From assembly GCA_958450365.1 (NCBI GenBank), contig CAUEEP010000736.1:2911501-2975500 (forward strand): a DNA stretch of 64,000 nt, written 5' to 3'. How positions within the stretch are numbered: the first letter of the stretch is position 1; each line of letters opens with the position of its first letter. The position numbers were made by a program, and so were the translations under genes. Shown here in pieces: positions 32,201 to 43,286 of the stretch. The DNA is from Mesorhabditis belari. Taxonomy: Eukaryota > Nematoda > Chromadorea > Rhabditida > Rhabditidae. A model generated the notes under the pieces. The model did not search any database. It saw nothing but the letters and a program-made list of their open reading frames with translations, and had not been told where the DNA came from.

Positions 32201-33746
32201 TGGGGTTGGCAAAGGTAGCTGACGATGAGATCTTGTGGGGGATTTGAGTGTTGAGCTTCTGTGAAAACTTTGGAAGCCGTAAAATCGTCACCAACTCGGC
32301 TCGGTTGGGTGCACTACTGTTAGAGAGTATATGGTATTTGAGTATAGATCTCGAGAACCGCTTATCAGAACCTATTGATGTGGGGTCGAAAAATGTAGCT
32401 GACGACGAGATATTGTGGGGGATTAAAGTGTTGAGCTTCTGCAAAGGCTCGGAAACCGTAAAATAGTCATCAACTCGGCTCGTCCGGGTGCACTACTATT
32501 AGAGAGAATACGGTATTAGGTTGGAAGGTTTATTAGGTTAGCAACCCCTAGTTCTAATGTTTTTAACTAATCAAAATAGATATAAAACACTCGGCTTATA
32601 TAATTTGTATAAAAATGTATAAAATGAACTCTAGGCTCAAACGATTCAATTCTGTCAACAATGGTGTTCACTGGATACACTTGATCGATGCACATCGTTT
32701 GCTTTTGATGAAACGTGAGGAGCTTTTGATTCTTAAATCTTTTAAAGCTAACAGAGCTAACAGAATCTCCTTTTTTATTTGATTTTACATTCTAATTTAT
32801 TAGTAAACTTGTTTATTTAAAAAAAAAGCAGCTTGTTCAAATGGTGAGTTTATTTTAGTGTTTAAAAAGCTTTTTTAAATAAAAATCTTTTAAGAAAAGG
32901 TTCTAGAAATTTAATTTACTATATTTTTACCTATTTGTTTATAGTATTTTCATATAATTGCTTTGTTTTTTAATTGAAAAAACTCTTACAATTGTTTTGA
33001 ACATTTTCTATTGTGTCCCCACATTGTTATGGGGGACACTATTGTTAGAAAAAGCACCATAATAGAAAATGTTCAAACATCCCCATTTTTTGCTTTTCAA
33101 AGCGTGGCCTTTATAAGAGTGGACAACTACCGTAGCCGGTCAATCTAACTACTCAATTACGGCAGCCTTTATAGGAGTTACAGTAGCCGAGTCACGCGAT
33201 CAGAAAAAGTCTGCAAACGGGGTTTTGGGGGAAGGAATTCTTCTAACCCAATTTACGATCCCCTTTTCTTCAAACTTGTCTATAGATTCTATAGACAAGT
33301 TTGAAGTCTATAGATTCTATAGACCGCACACATGCCTGTCTCTCACTGAATGAATCATGAATCATGAATCAATGCAAAGAAAGCAATCACCAATGAATGA
33401 AGATTTCTGGGGTAAAGGGGCTAGCTATTATTCCAATTATATTTTTAAACTAACAATTTATTGTTTTCCATTTCCATTATCTATCAGAAATTTGTTTTTT
33501 TTAAAAAGGAATTGATTTATCAATCCTTTATTGATCTTTAAGCTTTAAGCTTGATCAAATTTTGATCTAAACTCATTAAACATCAAAAAACACACTCTTT
33601 TCGTTCATCAAATTCATTGCCACTTTTTCAGAACCTCGTTTTTTGATGGCTACAATTGTGTGACCTTCCATCGGTCTCTTTCCCTCACATCATTACCACG
33701 AGGAACCTTCGAACTTTATGAAAACCAATGTCTACTCTATCAATAA
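26240..33746 (+). CDS. Secreted glycoprotein: sequon-bearing 11-mer repeats, mucin-like region, two PAN-like domains (1143 aa)
   Basis: Exons: 26240-28394, 29171-29289, 29330-29882, 29944-30015, 30055-30113, 30255-30333, 31045-31158, 31651-31736, 32635-32714, 33632-33746; phases join (3432 nt). ATG follows TTTTCAG directly. Signal peptide MKWVLLSIILRLTLGA. Residues ~30-200 are acidic and coiled-coil-like. Residues 230-464 are ~23 units, mostly exactly 11 residues (for example NATKNGWKKAK, NFTENALNKTI), 20 of them starting with an N-x-S/T sequon. Residues ~758-950 are Thr/Ala-rich with a 53-residue internal duplication. Residues ~967-1046 and ~1048-1143 look like two PAN/apple-type domains (SDDCEGLCANMTMFPC; FCQQWCSLDTLDRCTSFAFD; ENQCLLYQ, end). 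The exon 7 donor could instead be 12 nt upstream. Predicted extracellular, probably surface-coat or cuticle matrix; that role is inference. Confidence 0.75.
28496..29020. mobile_element. Short inverted-repeat element plus a second right end
   Basis: ACTGGACAATGAAATATCAT with ACGATCGTCACTTTCGCGCG at 28497-28570 is inverted at 28650-28722, giving a ~229-bp element. A second inverted-side copy ends at 29020. The segment between (about 28780-28900) also occurs inverted at 55325-55405. All lie in intron 1 of the PAN gene. Confidence 0.75.
30383..31034. repeat. 12-bp tandem repeat (AATCAAGCATTT), split by an MITE
   Basis: Two to three units lie before 30429 and about eight from 30946 to 31034. The array is interrupted by the TA-flanked element at 30430-30943. 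It lies in intron 6 of the PAN gene, ending at the acceptor of exon 7. Confidence 0.85.
30430..30943. mobile_element. MITE, mariner-like ends (514 bp), copy 1
   Basis: Flanked by TA on both sides. Termini GGTTGATGCATAAGTCTTTT and the inverted match. Almost identical to 51479-51993 (four substitutions and one indel by eye). No transposase. The internal block TATTGACACGAAGATAGG echoes the palindrome arms of the deleted mariners (TATTGACACCAAAATGGG), so it may be a derivative of the same group. Confidence 0.9.
31807..32515. mobile_element. M1 element cluster in the PAN gene intron
   Basis: One M1 copy has both ends (31807-32028), followed by two more that share termini (about 32128-32338 and 32330-32515). 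The cluster is the inverted counterpart of 10199-10852. Its right side plus flank (32340-32625) is inverted again at 41085-41370. Confidence 0.8.
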
Positions 33747-33814
33747 ACAAATAATTCAAATATCCTTTTCATAAATGTTTTTGTAAATCTTTTGTTAATG
33801 AATATATTAATATA

Positions 33815-36800
33815 CTATTTAGGCCAAATATAGCAGACAGGCTTTTCCTTTCGTTCGTCTCGATAGTTACCCTTTCGAATGAGCTTCTCGTATTCATTTT
33901 TAGTTGTCACATAGATAGCATCACCTAGAATTTCACAAATATTTCCAAATCTAAACCTATTTGAGTCAAAATTTCTTAGTTATATTCTAAAGTTTAGATT
34001 TTTGATCAGAAGTTCATGATCTGAAACTACAGCAATGCTATGAAGCTCTTAAATTTAAACTCTTGACTAAAATATAAAATATTGGGTTGATGAATTGAAA
34101 ACTATTGTCATAGGTCACAATTTGAGCACTTTCTTCAAAAGAAACCCATTTTGGTGTCAATGGAAAAGTTGTAGAGAATCAAAAATCAAGCTTATATCCA
34201 AATTTTCAGAACGATTCAAAAACTGGTTTTCAAGAAATGCCAAATTTACGAATTTTCCCAAAACTTGCATTTTAAGCGAAACTACTAAGTGTACCTTTTT
34301 GGAAATTTGGCTATAAGCCTAATTTTTGATCCTCTACAACTTTTCTATTGACACCAAAATGGGTTTCTTTTGAAGAAAGTGCTCAAACTGGGACATCTCC
34401 AGTCCTCCATTTTTGAGTCTCACACTTGTCTCACACACTTGTACTGGGAGTTGCTGGATAGCAAGACGACCGTTAATGCAATCAAATACAGTGAACAGTT
34501 GGGAGAGGTGAATGAATCCCTGAAGAAGAATAGACCCTCCAAGTCAAAGACCGTTCTCCTCCACGACAACGCGCGCCCTCGCGTTGCAAAACTGACTCGC
34601 CCTAAAATAAATAGCCTTGTTTGGGAACTTTTGGCGCATTCCTCATACAGTCCGGACCTCGCCCCTTTTGATTACTATTTATTCCGGATCATGAGTAATG
34701 AGCTTGCTGGAGAACACTTCGATTCGGAAGAAGCAGTCAAAAATTGGCTTTGAAAGTTTTTCGATTAAAAACCAAAATCCTACTACAAAAGAGAAATCCG
34801 CAAATTGCCTGTAAAATGGGCAGAAGTCGTCAATAATAATGGAAATTATTTGGAATGAATTGATGGTTTTATGTTGAATAAATTTTAGTTCAAAGTCCCG
34901 CAGTTTTCAATTCACCAACCCAATAGCATCTTATTTAAATAGATAAATCAATTTGCAATTTAAAGATATTAATATTTAAAACAATTTCTACAAGTACAGT
35001 ATTTATTTTACAATCTAACCATCTTGTGCCCGTTGACCGATCAACTCAAAGAGCGGCTCCGTTGCGCCACAACTTGGCTTCTTTACACAAACTCCTAATG
35101 ATGAAAATTGCCGCCAAATACCACCCTGAAACTTTTATTCAAGTTCTTAGTTAATCATTAAAACTATAAAATGATAAGCTCACCGGGATTTAATCTAAAA
35201 CTCACCCTTTTGAAAGTCTCCACTTTCTGAGCGGAAACGGTCAAGAGTTGTCGACCTGAATCGGATAAAAAGTGAGAGTCAGCTTTTTTAATTCATTAGT
35301 GATCCAATAGATATATTCTAGATTACCAAGCAGCTAGATTCTTTACCAAGAGAATTCGACAAATACTGTAGCTCGATTAGATCCGGACATCTCTGCAAGA
35401 GCTCTTTTCTCCTCTTCAACCACCCCAACATCGGGATCATTCGACCGAGATTGGCTAGAAATTTTGAAAATTGGCTTGTATTACTTCTAAATTTTCTATT
35501 TTATGGAAAAAGCTTTCTAAAATTTCTTACTTTGTCGATCAAATCCTTGTCTTCTTTTCATGTCAACATCTCTTCGATTTGTGTGAGAGTAGAATCTTTT
35601 CTGGAAAGATTTTTTAGATAAACAAGTGCTTCACTCACCAAAGCCACGTTGTGAACTCTGTAGAGAGGTGAGGTAAAGATTTTCAAGTCTTTCTGAAACG
35701 ATTATCAGATATTTGATCCGCGTCCGTCCTTTTTCCCATTGACAATCTAACTTTAAGCTCAAATTTCTTGGTGTTAGGTTATTCAATTTCAATATTCTTA
35801 ATATCATTAGATGCATCAAGTCTTTCTCTATCGATTGGTATAAAAACTATTTATGTTGGAAAGCTCAACATCAAGAAATTTGAGTTTAAAGTCGGATTGC
35901 TAATGGAAAAGGGGCGGGGCGACGGACCTTTTATACACGCCCCGCCTCTTTGACATTGACAATTTAACTTTGATCACGAATTTCTTGGTGTTGAGGCATT
36001 CAATTTAAATATTCTTGATGTCATTAGATGCGCATTGCCATTGGCGAAGGAGCGTATGGAAGGTCCGTCACCGCGCCCCTTCCCCATCCAACTTTGAGCT
36101 CAAATATCTTGGTGTTGGGTTATTCAATTTAAATATTCTTAATATCATTAGATGCGCCAAGTCTTTCTCTATCGATTGGTATAAAAACTATTTATGTTGG
36201 AAAGCTCAACATCAAGAAATTTGAGTTTAAAGTTGGATTGCTAATGAGAAAAGGGGCAGGCGTATCAAAAGTCTCATTCTGAAAGAGTTTTTGATCAAAG
36301 ATTGAAAGCTACCTGAGCAGTGAAATCAAATGATTGATAGTCATAGTCTTGGGTATTCGCGGCTCTTTCAGCTCCGTTATCCCCACGGAATTGAAATCCA
36401 CTGTTTATAGGTCCATTTGGTTGATTTTGAGGGCCTTTGAGTAAAATGATATTCATTTTTAAAACTCAAACATTTTATACCAAATTGATTTCCTTGCACC
36501 GGTCCTTGCTCTCGATTTGGTGATGGGAAATTGAGAAGAATTTGAGGACCTGATGGTAAGCTTTTACTCTATTCGGATTAAAGTTTAGGCAGGTTGCGTA
36601 AATTTTAAGCCAAAGCTGCCCCCAGATTGAATCAGGATCAAAAAAGACCTGGATTTAACGGCGGTGCAAAACCGTCTCCAATTGGTCGACCAAAATCAGG
36701 TTGAGCTAAGTTTTTAAAGGACATTTTTCAAATACCAATATATCAAATTGGTTCAAAGAAACCTGGATTTATCGGTGGTGAAAAACCGTCTCCAATTGGT

Positions 36801-37333
36801 CGACCAAAATCAGGTTGACCTAAATTTTTAAAGAAAATTTTTCAAATACCAATACAATATTTTGCTTATACAATGATTACCAAAAATTCCGTAAAATTTG
36901 AAAAACTAGAACCTGGCAAAGGCTTGACAAATCCATTTTCACCGATTGGCGCTTGGCTTTCGATTATTGCTCCAGTTGGATCACTTTGCGAAGCTAAAAT
37001 TCAGATAAGATACATTGCAAATAGTTTGATTTGACTTGGGAATGTGACCATTTCATTTCTTTCTTGATTTTGGCTTGATAATTCCAGAATTGAACCTGTT
37101 TGCTCGATTCCTGGAGGTCCAGCACCTGAAAACTGAAAAATTGAAACACACAGGGAAAAAAGAGTATCCTTTCTTGCTCGTTATTTTCATTTTAAAGTAA
37201 ATCTATTAAAAAACAGCACATTAGTTCATTACAAATGTTTATCTGCACTAAAAATCATCATGAAAACAAGTCATCATTTAATTAGCTTACCATATACTAG
37301 ACGAATAGCTGTAAAGAATAATAAAAGCTTCAT
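33815..37333 (-). CDS. Secreted protein of unknown family (318 aa)
   Basis: Thirteen exons join in phase (957 nt): 37333-37291, 37125-37096, 36993-36913, 36819-36763, 36705-36649, 36549-36481, 36434-36313, 35692-35639, 35600-35531, 35454-35347, 35255-35206, 35125-35020, 33924-33815. Signal peptide MKLLLFFTAIRLVYG. Residues ~16-150 are Gly/Pro/Gln/Asn-rich, with QPDFGRPIGDGF encoded twice by two tandemly duplicated 57-bp exons. Residues ~150-318 are more ordered: LGRMIPMLGWLKRRKELLQR, RQLLTVSAQKVETFKRGGIW, GVCVKKPSCGATEP, then GDAIYVTTKNEYEKLI and the end PVCYIWPK. I do not recognise the family. The acceptor of the 36434 exon (CTCAAAG) is weak. The gene ends 68 bp from the end of the convergent PAN gene. 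Confidence 0.7.
34082..34923 (+). mobile_element. Deleted mariner (842 bp) in the last intron of the unknown secreted gene
   Basis: TA-flanked (34080-34081, 34924-34925). Termini TTGGGTTGATGAATTGAAAA and the inverse of TTGGGTTGGTGAATTGAAAA. It encodes only the transposase C-terminal half (KTVLLHDNARPRVAK, YSPDLAPFDYYLFRIM). The 5' part is the same ~85-bp-arm inverted repeat seen at 25441-26200. It lies inside intron 33925-35019. Confidence 0.88.
35786..36240. repeat. Two ~110-bp direct repeats with inverted edges
   Basis: The blocks at 35786-35896 and 36130-36240 are nearly identical (TATTCTTAATATCATTAGAT ... GGAAAGCTCAACATCAAGAA). CTCAAATTTCTTGGTGTT and CAAGAAATTTGAG at the edges are inverted matches, so each block can fold. 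It fills the intron between exons 7 and 8 of the unknown secreted gene. Confidence 0.75.
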
Positions 37334-37784
37334 GTCAGCGATAGATTGAAAAATGAAATCGCTAAAGACTTTGATAAAGAACACGTCTTTGCCGTCTTTA
37401 CCGTTTCTTAGCTCTTTTTTTGCAAGTATGTCAATCAAAAAAAATGAGAACATCCACAAAGCATTGAAGGGAAAAAGAGAGAAAACTTTTCACTTTTTAT
37501 CTATAAAAAGTGATTGACCGTTCGAACATCTTAGAAAGATTGCTTGGCTAAGAAAAATAGTTAAGAATGGTTAAGAAAAGAAAAGAAATAAATATTGATA
37601 TCTTGAACCCTATTTTTAAGTCTAAAACATTTTAAAACTTTATTTAATAACAGCGAAAGCGTTTTCTATATCTATAAAGCTGTTATTGTTGTTATTGCTA
37701 TTGTTATTGTTGTTGTTGTTATTGTTGTTGTTATTGTAAGCATTTGTTGTTGTTATTCTTATTGTTGTTATTGTTGTTGTTGTT

Positions 37785-37976
<192 letters not shown>

Positions 37977-38395
37977 GCATTGTTGTTGTTATTGTAGGCA
38001 TTGTCGTCAAAGGAGTGAAAGTGGAGTTGACACAGAGAGCTTCCATGAAACTCTTATTTGTCTTGCCTCCCACATATTTCAACGCTCTCAGAAAAGGAAG
38101 CTGAGAATCGACAGCTAAAAAGAGTTGAAGATTTAAAAGAGGGAATGCTGAAATTAATGCTCTTAACCGTAAACTTTCTTCTCTACTATATGAAAAGGGC
38201 AAAAAGATTTCTGGCCTATATTTCAAAAGTTCAAAGTTACCCAGTTTGGCTCTCACTGTTATAAAGATGAGCCATTTATCTTTATCATTATCACTGTTAT
38301 AAAGATAAAGATAGAGATCCTAAACAAGTTGAATCTCTATCATTACTTTTCATCTTCATCTCTTTCATCTCTTTCAACAAGTTGAGCTCACGTCG

Positions 38396-38466
38396 CAAGG
38401 CCCAAGGCCCAAGGCCCAAGACCCAAGACCCAAGACCCAAGACCAAGACCAAGACCAAGACCAAGA
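38396..38466. repeat. AAGGCCC / CAAGACC tandem repeat
   Basis: Units of 7 bp (AAGGCCC to AAGACCC) grade into 6-bp units (CAAGAC). About ten units in total, in the intron of the remnant gene. Confidence 0.85.
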
Positions 38467-39056
38467 TTGCCATTGAAAAAGTTGGACAGACGAGATTTTC
38501 TTAAAAAGAACAGATTAAGCACTTGCTGAATGGGCAAGTTCGTCAAAACAAGATATCAAATATTGAAATCTTTAAGAGCTCACATGAATAGCAAGTCTCC
38601 AATGCTGTTTTAAGATAGCGATAAACACCTTTTGGGCAAGTGTAATCAGCGTTAGCGGCTAAGGTCAGGATATCTGATTGAAGAGCTGTTAACGCTATCA
38701 ACCAAATCAATTGAGCAATCACAGAAATCTGTTACATTCTTGATTACCTTTAGAATAGATTCCAGAATAGGCCGAGTGCAGGCACTGAAAATATTGCAGA
38801 TTAGTTTTAAAATTTGCTATTTAATGTAACCTTCAACTTCACAAACCTTTTGGGCTTTTAAAAGCGATGTGTAGCTTCAACAATTGTTGAAGCTTCAACA
38901 ATTGTGTTAAGCTTCAGCAATTGTTGAAGCTTCAGCAATTGTGTAGCTTCAACATTTCAGATTTTTCAGATCAAAACCCGACAAATTCTTCTCTATTGAC
39001 TGACCCAAGTTCAACAAATGACTCCAATCTTTTCTGACAAGATTTTGCCAGTTTTG

Positions 39057-41070
39057 AACCCAATCTTTTTGCCCATCTATGGAAATAAAACTTGTAAGCA
39101 GCTCAGCTCAATCAAACGTTTTCGTTTGTAATTTTTACTCGTTGAATTTCTGAGAAGTTCTGAGTCTTAAGAGCAAATTTTCCTATTTTCAAATCGAGAT
39201 CTTGGAGTTGTTTTGAGTTATGAAATTATCCATTAGTCAAAGCAAACAACTTTTGGAAGTGCATTTTACATTCTCTTGAAGTAAAACAGTGTTTGAATCA
39301 TCTATTTCTGGGTACGAATTGTGATCGGGGAACGCTCAATCGACTCATCCACCATTCTTTCTTACTTTTGAGTGTAAAAAGTCACAGTCACAATGCTGAC
39401 TCAACTCAAGTAAAGAGAAAAGGCAATTGACACAAAGTACAAGTTTATTTTTCCACTTTATGATGATCTTTGAAGTCAAAAATCCCTGGAGTACAAGTGA
39501 GATTTTAAAAGTTTCTTTAGAAAGAAAGAACATGAAAATCTATAACTAAACTAACAGTATTTAAACGGATTTTTTGATGGAAATGAATCATACTTTCCTT
39601 ACACTTAAGGTTTACAATTTAGACTTGCAATTACTTTCATAGCTTCCATTTTGAGTATCAATTGAAAATCAGTATTCTGAAATTGATTGAAATTCAAATT
39701 GATCAGTTTTTTTAGATAAGCCGCTTTGCTATTTGGTTGAAACATTTTCAGGAAATGTTCACTACTCTTTTGATATTTTGTTTGCTTTTCTTGAAAACGA
39801 GTAATGTTTATTGTGCTCTTCTTGACAATGGGGTTAAGAATGTTGCTGTGAGAGGACGGTTTGTTAGAAAAATATTGGGGTTAAGAATGTTGCTGTAAGA
39901 GGACGGTTGGTTAGAAAAATATTGGCAGATTATAGAATTGTACTTTTAAAGATCTTAGTCTTAAATAAAATAAAAGTGAAGGAAAGTTAGACTTTGAAAG
40001 TTAGAAAATTAGAAAATTAGTCAAACTTTCAATTTAGAGTAACCTGCAATGGATTGCCGCTCAAAAATGTTCAAGTTTTGTTGAGTGACCAAGGTAATGA
40101 AGTGAAGGAATTTGGTAAGAGAAAGTAGACTTCCGGAGAGAGGACTGAACCCTCTTTTGCTTTCCAATTGCTCTAACCAAGCTACCTTAAATAAGCAATC
40201 AAATTTTTTGTAACTATTACTGCTCTTTACTTCTAAAAATCTATGTTTAGAACAAATTGATGAAGCCAAAACTGACTGGAATGGATATTTTCAACTAACG
40301 AGTAAAACCAGCAAAGTAAACAGTTTTTTTAGCATAAACAAAAAGTTTAGACTGCTCCAAATGTGATGTTCTATCATAGTTGCAATAATGGAAAATCAAG
40401 AGTGAGTAATTAGTGCTTTAGACTAAAGTTATTCTACTTTATTATTTGGTTGACAAGAAAGTTTGTAGAAAAAGTTTGCAGGATGATTTCTCAAAAACCA
40501 AGCCATGAATTCTTTCCAGATTTTTTTTTGATAAAATTAGCTATATTTCAAAAAGTTTTTGACAAAAAATCAATGTGGGTGTTAGGTAAAAAAATAAGAG
40601 ATTTCTTCAGCTGAAGTGACTTGGTCACTTTTTAAGTGATCAGCCTTTAGACAAGTTTTTAATGGGTTAATGGATAGGCAATGGATTCCATTCAAAATCT
40701 AAAATGAAGTACTTAAAATAGAGAAGATTTGTGATTAAGGCAAATTTGATTTAATGTTTTAACTTTTCAGAATCATCTATTTTAGCAAACATTGAAGTGT
40801 CAAGAGGATGACATCAAAAAAATATTTTTTGAAAGCTTCTATGTAGAAATTTTTTAGCTAAAAATAGAGATTATAAAGCGTATTTTTCATAAGTTAAGTT
40901 TAGACTTCCAAAACAACTCCAAGATCTCGATTTGAAAATAGCAAAATTTGCTCTTAAGACTCAGAACTTCTGAGAAATTCAAATAGTAAAAATTACAAAC
41001 GAAAACGTTTGATTGAGCTGAGCTGCTTACAAGTTTTACTTCCATAGATGGGCAAAAAGATTGGGTTCCG
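39057..41070. repeat. Pair of ~165-bp inverted repeats flanking most of the TTR-like gene
   Basis: 39057-39222 and 40906-41070 are inverted matches. The outer ends are GAACCCAATCTTTTTGCCCA and its inverse; the inner ends lie near GGAGTTGTTTTG. They enclose the first four exons of the transthyretin-like gene. No transposase lies between them, and I saw no clear target duplication, so they may be independent copies or the ends of a large nonautonomous element. Confidence 0.7.
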
Positions 41071-41786
41071 TTTAAATACTGTTAGTATACAAATTATATA
41101 AGCCGAATGTGTTGTATCTATCTTGATTAGTTAAAAACATTCGAATCAGGGGTTGATAACCTAATAAACCTTTCAACCTAATACCATATACTCTCTAACA
41201 GTAGTGCACCCAGCCGAGCCGAGTTGATGACTATTTTACGGTTTCCGAGCTTTTGCAGAAGCTCAACACTCTAATCCCTCACAAGATCTCGTCGTAAGCT
41301 ACATTTTCCGACCCCCATCGATAGATTCTGATAAGCGGTTCTCGAGATCTAGACTTAAATACCGTATACTCTCTAATGGTAGTGCACCCAGCTGAGCCGA
41401 GTTGATGACTATTTTACGGCTTCCAAAGTTTTCACAGAAGCTCAAGACTCTAATCCCCCACAAGATCTCGTCGTCAGCTACATTTTCCGACCCCCATCGA
41501 TAGATTTTGATAAGCGGTTTGCGAGATTTCGAACAATTTAGCCGACATTCATCTTGCACTACTATTAGAGAAAATACAGTATATTATACTAAAGTTAGGT
41601 GATAAATCTTGTAGAAGGATACCGTTTTTATGAATAAACAATTGGATTTAAAACTAAAATCGATGTTTAAACGTTTAGTGTCAGCGAAGATTTACAAAAA
41701 ACATCCCTGTAAGCACTGGATCGATCACTCCGATAAACTATGATTTTGGAATGATTGAATTATCAGGTACTTTTGTTTTAGAATAA
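39755..41786 (+). CDS. Transthyretin-like (TTR-52/TTR family) secreted protein, 134 aa
   Basis: Exons: 39755-39858, 40038-40114, 40251-40315, 40351-40401, 41679-41786; phases join (405 nt). The ATG lies 3 nt after TTTTCAG, suggesting trans-splicing. Signal peptide MFTTLLIFCLLFLKTSNVYC. The mature part follows the nematode transthyretin-like pattern in order: NVAVRGRVTCNGLPLKNVQV, DEAKTDWNGYFQL, FYHSCNN, CQRRFTKNIP and INYDFGMIELSG near the C-terminus. The length is normal for the family, which is secreted and worm-specific; known members act as extracellular binding or signalling proteins. Intron 2 holds a tRNA-like SINE and intron 4 holds M1 elements. The last 45-50 bp of exon 1 with its donor is tandemly duplicated in intron 1. 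Exon 5 is read to a TAA after TFVLE; a splice at GGTACT is an alternative. Confidence 0.8.
40120..40197 (-). repeat. tRNA-like SINE fragment in TTR intron 2
   Basis: The minus strand reads GGTAGCTTGGTTAGAGCAAT (box A) and GAGGGTTCAGTCCTC (box B) with tRNA spacing. The T-arm pairs, but the 3' acceptor strand does not match the 5' end. A tRNA-derived element, not a gene. Confidence 0.5.
41183..41581. mobile_element. M1 element pair in TTR intron 4
   Basis: Two M1 copies in tandem (about 41183-41365 and 41360-41581). With the 41085-41183 flank they are an inverted duplicate of 32340-32625. Confidence 0.8.
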
Positions 41787-42169
41787 CTTTTGGATAAAAA
41801 TAAGTAAGTAAATCTGAACAACTTTGGTAAATCTTTGAAAACTTTACAATATTCAAAGTAAATCTGAACAAGTAAATCTTAACTTTGAATACTTTGAATA
41901 ACTTTGAATTCTTAAACTTTAAAACTCTTAAACTTTACAATATTCAAAGTATTTGAGAAATCTTATGCAAAAATTTTTAGCAAAAAGACCAGATGAGATA
42001 AACGATTGCTCAAGAAGAAAACGAAAATAGAAGCGTAAACATTTAACATTTCAATTGCATTACATAAAATAAACTGTTTATGAAATTTTATTTAACACAA
42101 TTAGAAAGTGAAATTTCATTTAAAATTTTAATCCCAAAAGGTTAAAAAATGAAATTCTCACATACAAAA

Positions 42170-43096
42170 AATATTGATGAATAGCGTTTTTTTTGAAAAA
42201 TGTTTGATGTTCATTAGAATTCATTGTAACTTGTAAACCAGTTTTAGTGTCTTCACAATGCTCATAAGCAGCTCGTTTTTACATCATTCATTTCGTCTTT
42301 TCAAGCTCTACAAGATGTGCTATACCTCAGATTGAGATTCCACCTCAAGCCGGCTCCTTTTTAGTTTAGACCGGTTAAGAAATGAAATTGAAATGAAATG
42401 AAAGTTTGAAAAAGTCTAAAATCATTGAAAAGTAAAAGGAAAAAGGATCACTCAAATAGCTCAAAGAATGAGATTCACAGCGGAGACATTGGCGGTGATC
42501 ATTTTGCTTCTGCACCACTTGCAAAGTGATCCACACTCGAATGACCACAATTCGAATTCTCGTTTCCCATTCTCGAGTTTTTCTAGAATTTTTTGGTTTT
42601 CAAAATAATAAGCTTAACATTTGTGCTCAAAATTTGCAAGATTTTTGAAATTAGAATGGAAAAGACTTTTTGCAAATAGCTTTCCAGATTTCAAAGTACA
42701 CAAAAGAACTAAAGAAAGTGAGATTTGACTTGGCTGCCTGGGTTTTGAAGTGATTATGTAGCGAAAACTTGTAAACCAGTTTTAGTGTCTTCACAATGCT
42801 CATAAGCAGCTCGTTTTTACATCATTCATTTCGTCTTTTCAAGCTCTACAAGATGTGCTATACCTCAGATCGAGATTCCACCTCAAACCGGTTCCTTTTT
42901 AGTTTAGACCGGTTAAAAAATGAAATGCTTGGCGATTAATTGAAACTCAAATACAAGAAATATTGATGAATATCGTTTTTTCTCGAAAAATGTTTGATGT
43001 TCATTAGAATTCATTGTAACTTGTAAACCAGTTCACAATGTTTATAAGCAGCTCGTCTTTACATAATTCATTTCGTCTTTTCAAGCTCTACAAGAT
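42170..43096. repeat. Direct repeats, ~155 bp plus a 60-bp leader
   Basis: The block starting TTGTAAACCAGTTTTAGTGT and ending near GACCGGTTAA occurs at 42230-42385 and 42767-42922, with a shorter third copy at 43020-43096. The leader GAAAAATGTTTGATGTTCAT occurs before the first and third copies. The first copy lies just upstream of the small ORF at 42468. Confidence 0.8.
42468..42608 (+). CDS. Candidate small secreted peptide (46 aa)
   Basis: ATG to TAA, 46 codons: a hydrophobic start (MRFTAETLAVIILLLHHLQS), then a His/Asn/Ser-rich and Phe-rich end (FPFSSFSRIFWFSK). Composition is coding-like up to about the RFPF part. It could be the first exon of a longer gene, since GTTTCC and other weak donors are present, but I found no following exon. 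I know no family for it. Confidence 0.3.
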   Translation: MRFTAETLAVIILLLHHLQSDPHSNDHNSNSRFPFSSFSRIFWFSK

Positions 43097-43286
43097 CTCT
43101 TTCCAGGATTCTGAATCCAAAAGTTCGCGAAATTTTCTGCTGTAATAAATGTGTAATCGTCTAGAGCAATTCTTATAGTTTTCCCCACGAAATTGTTACA
43201 AAAATGAGCTCAAATCTTTTATTCCATTGAGAAATTGTATTAAAATATTCTTAAAACTGTACAAGAATCAGAAATGAATCAAATTT

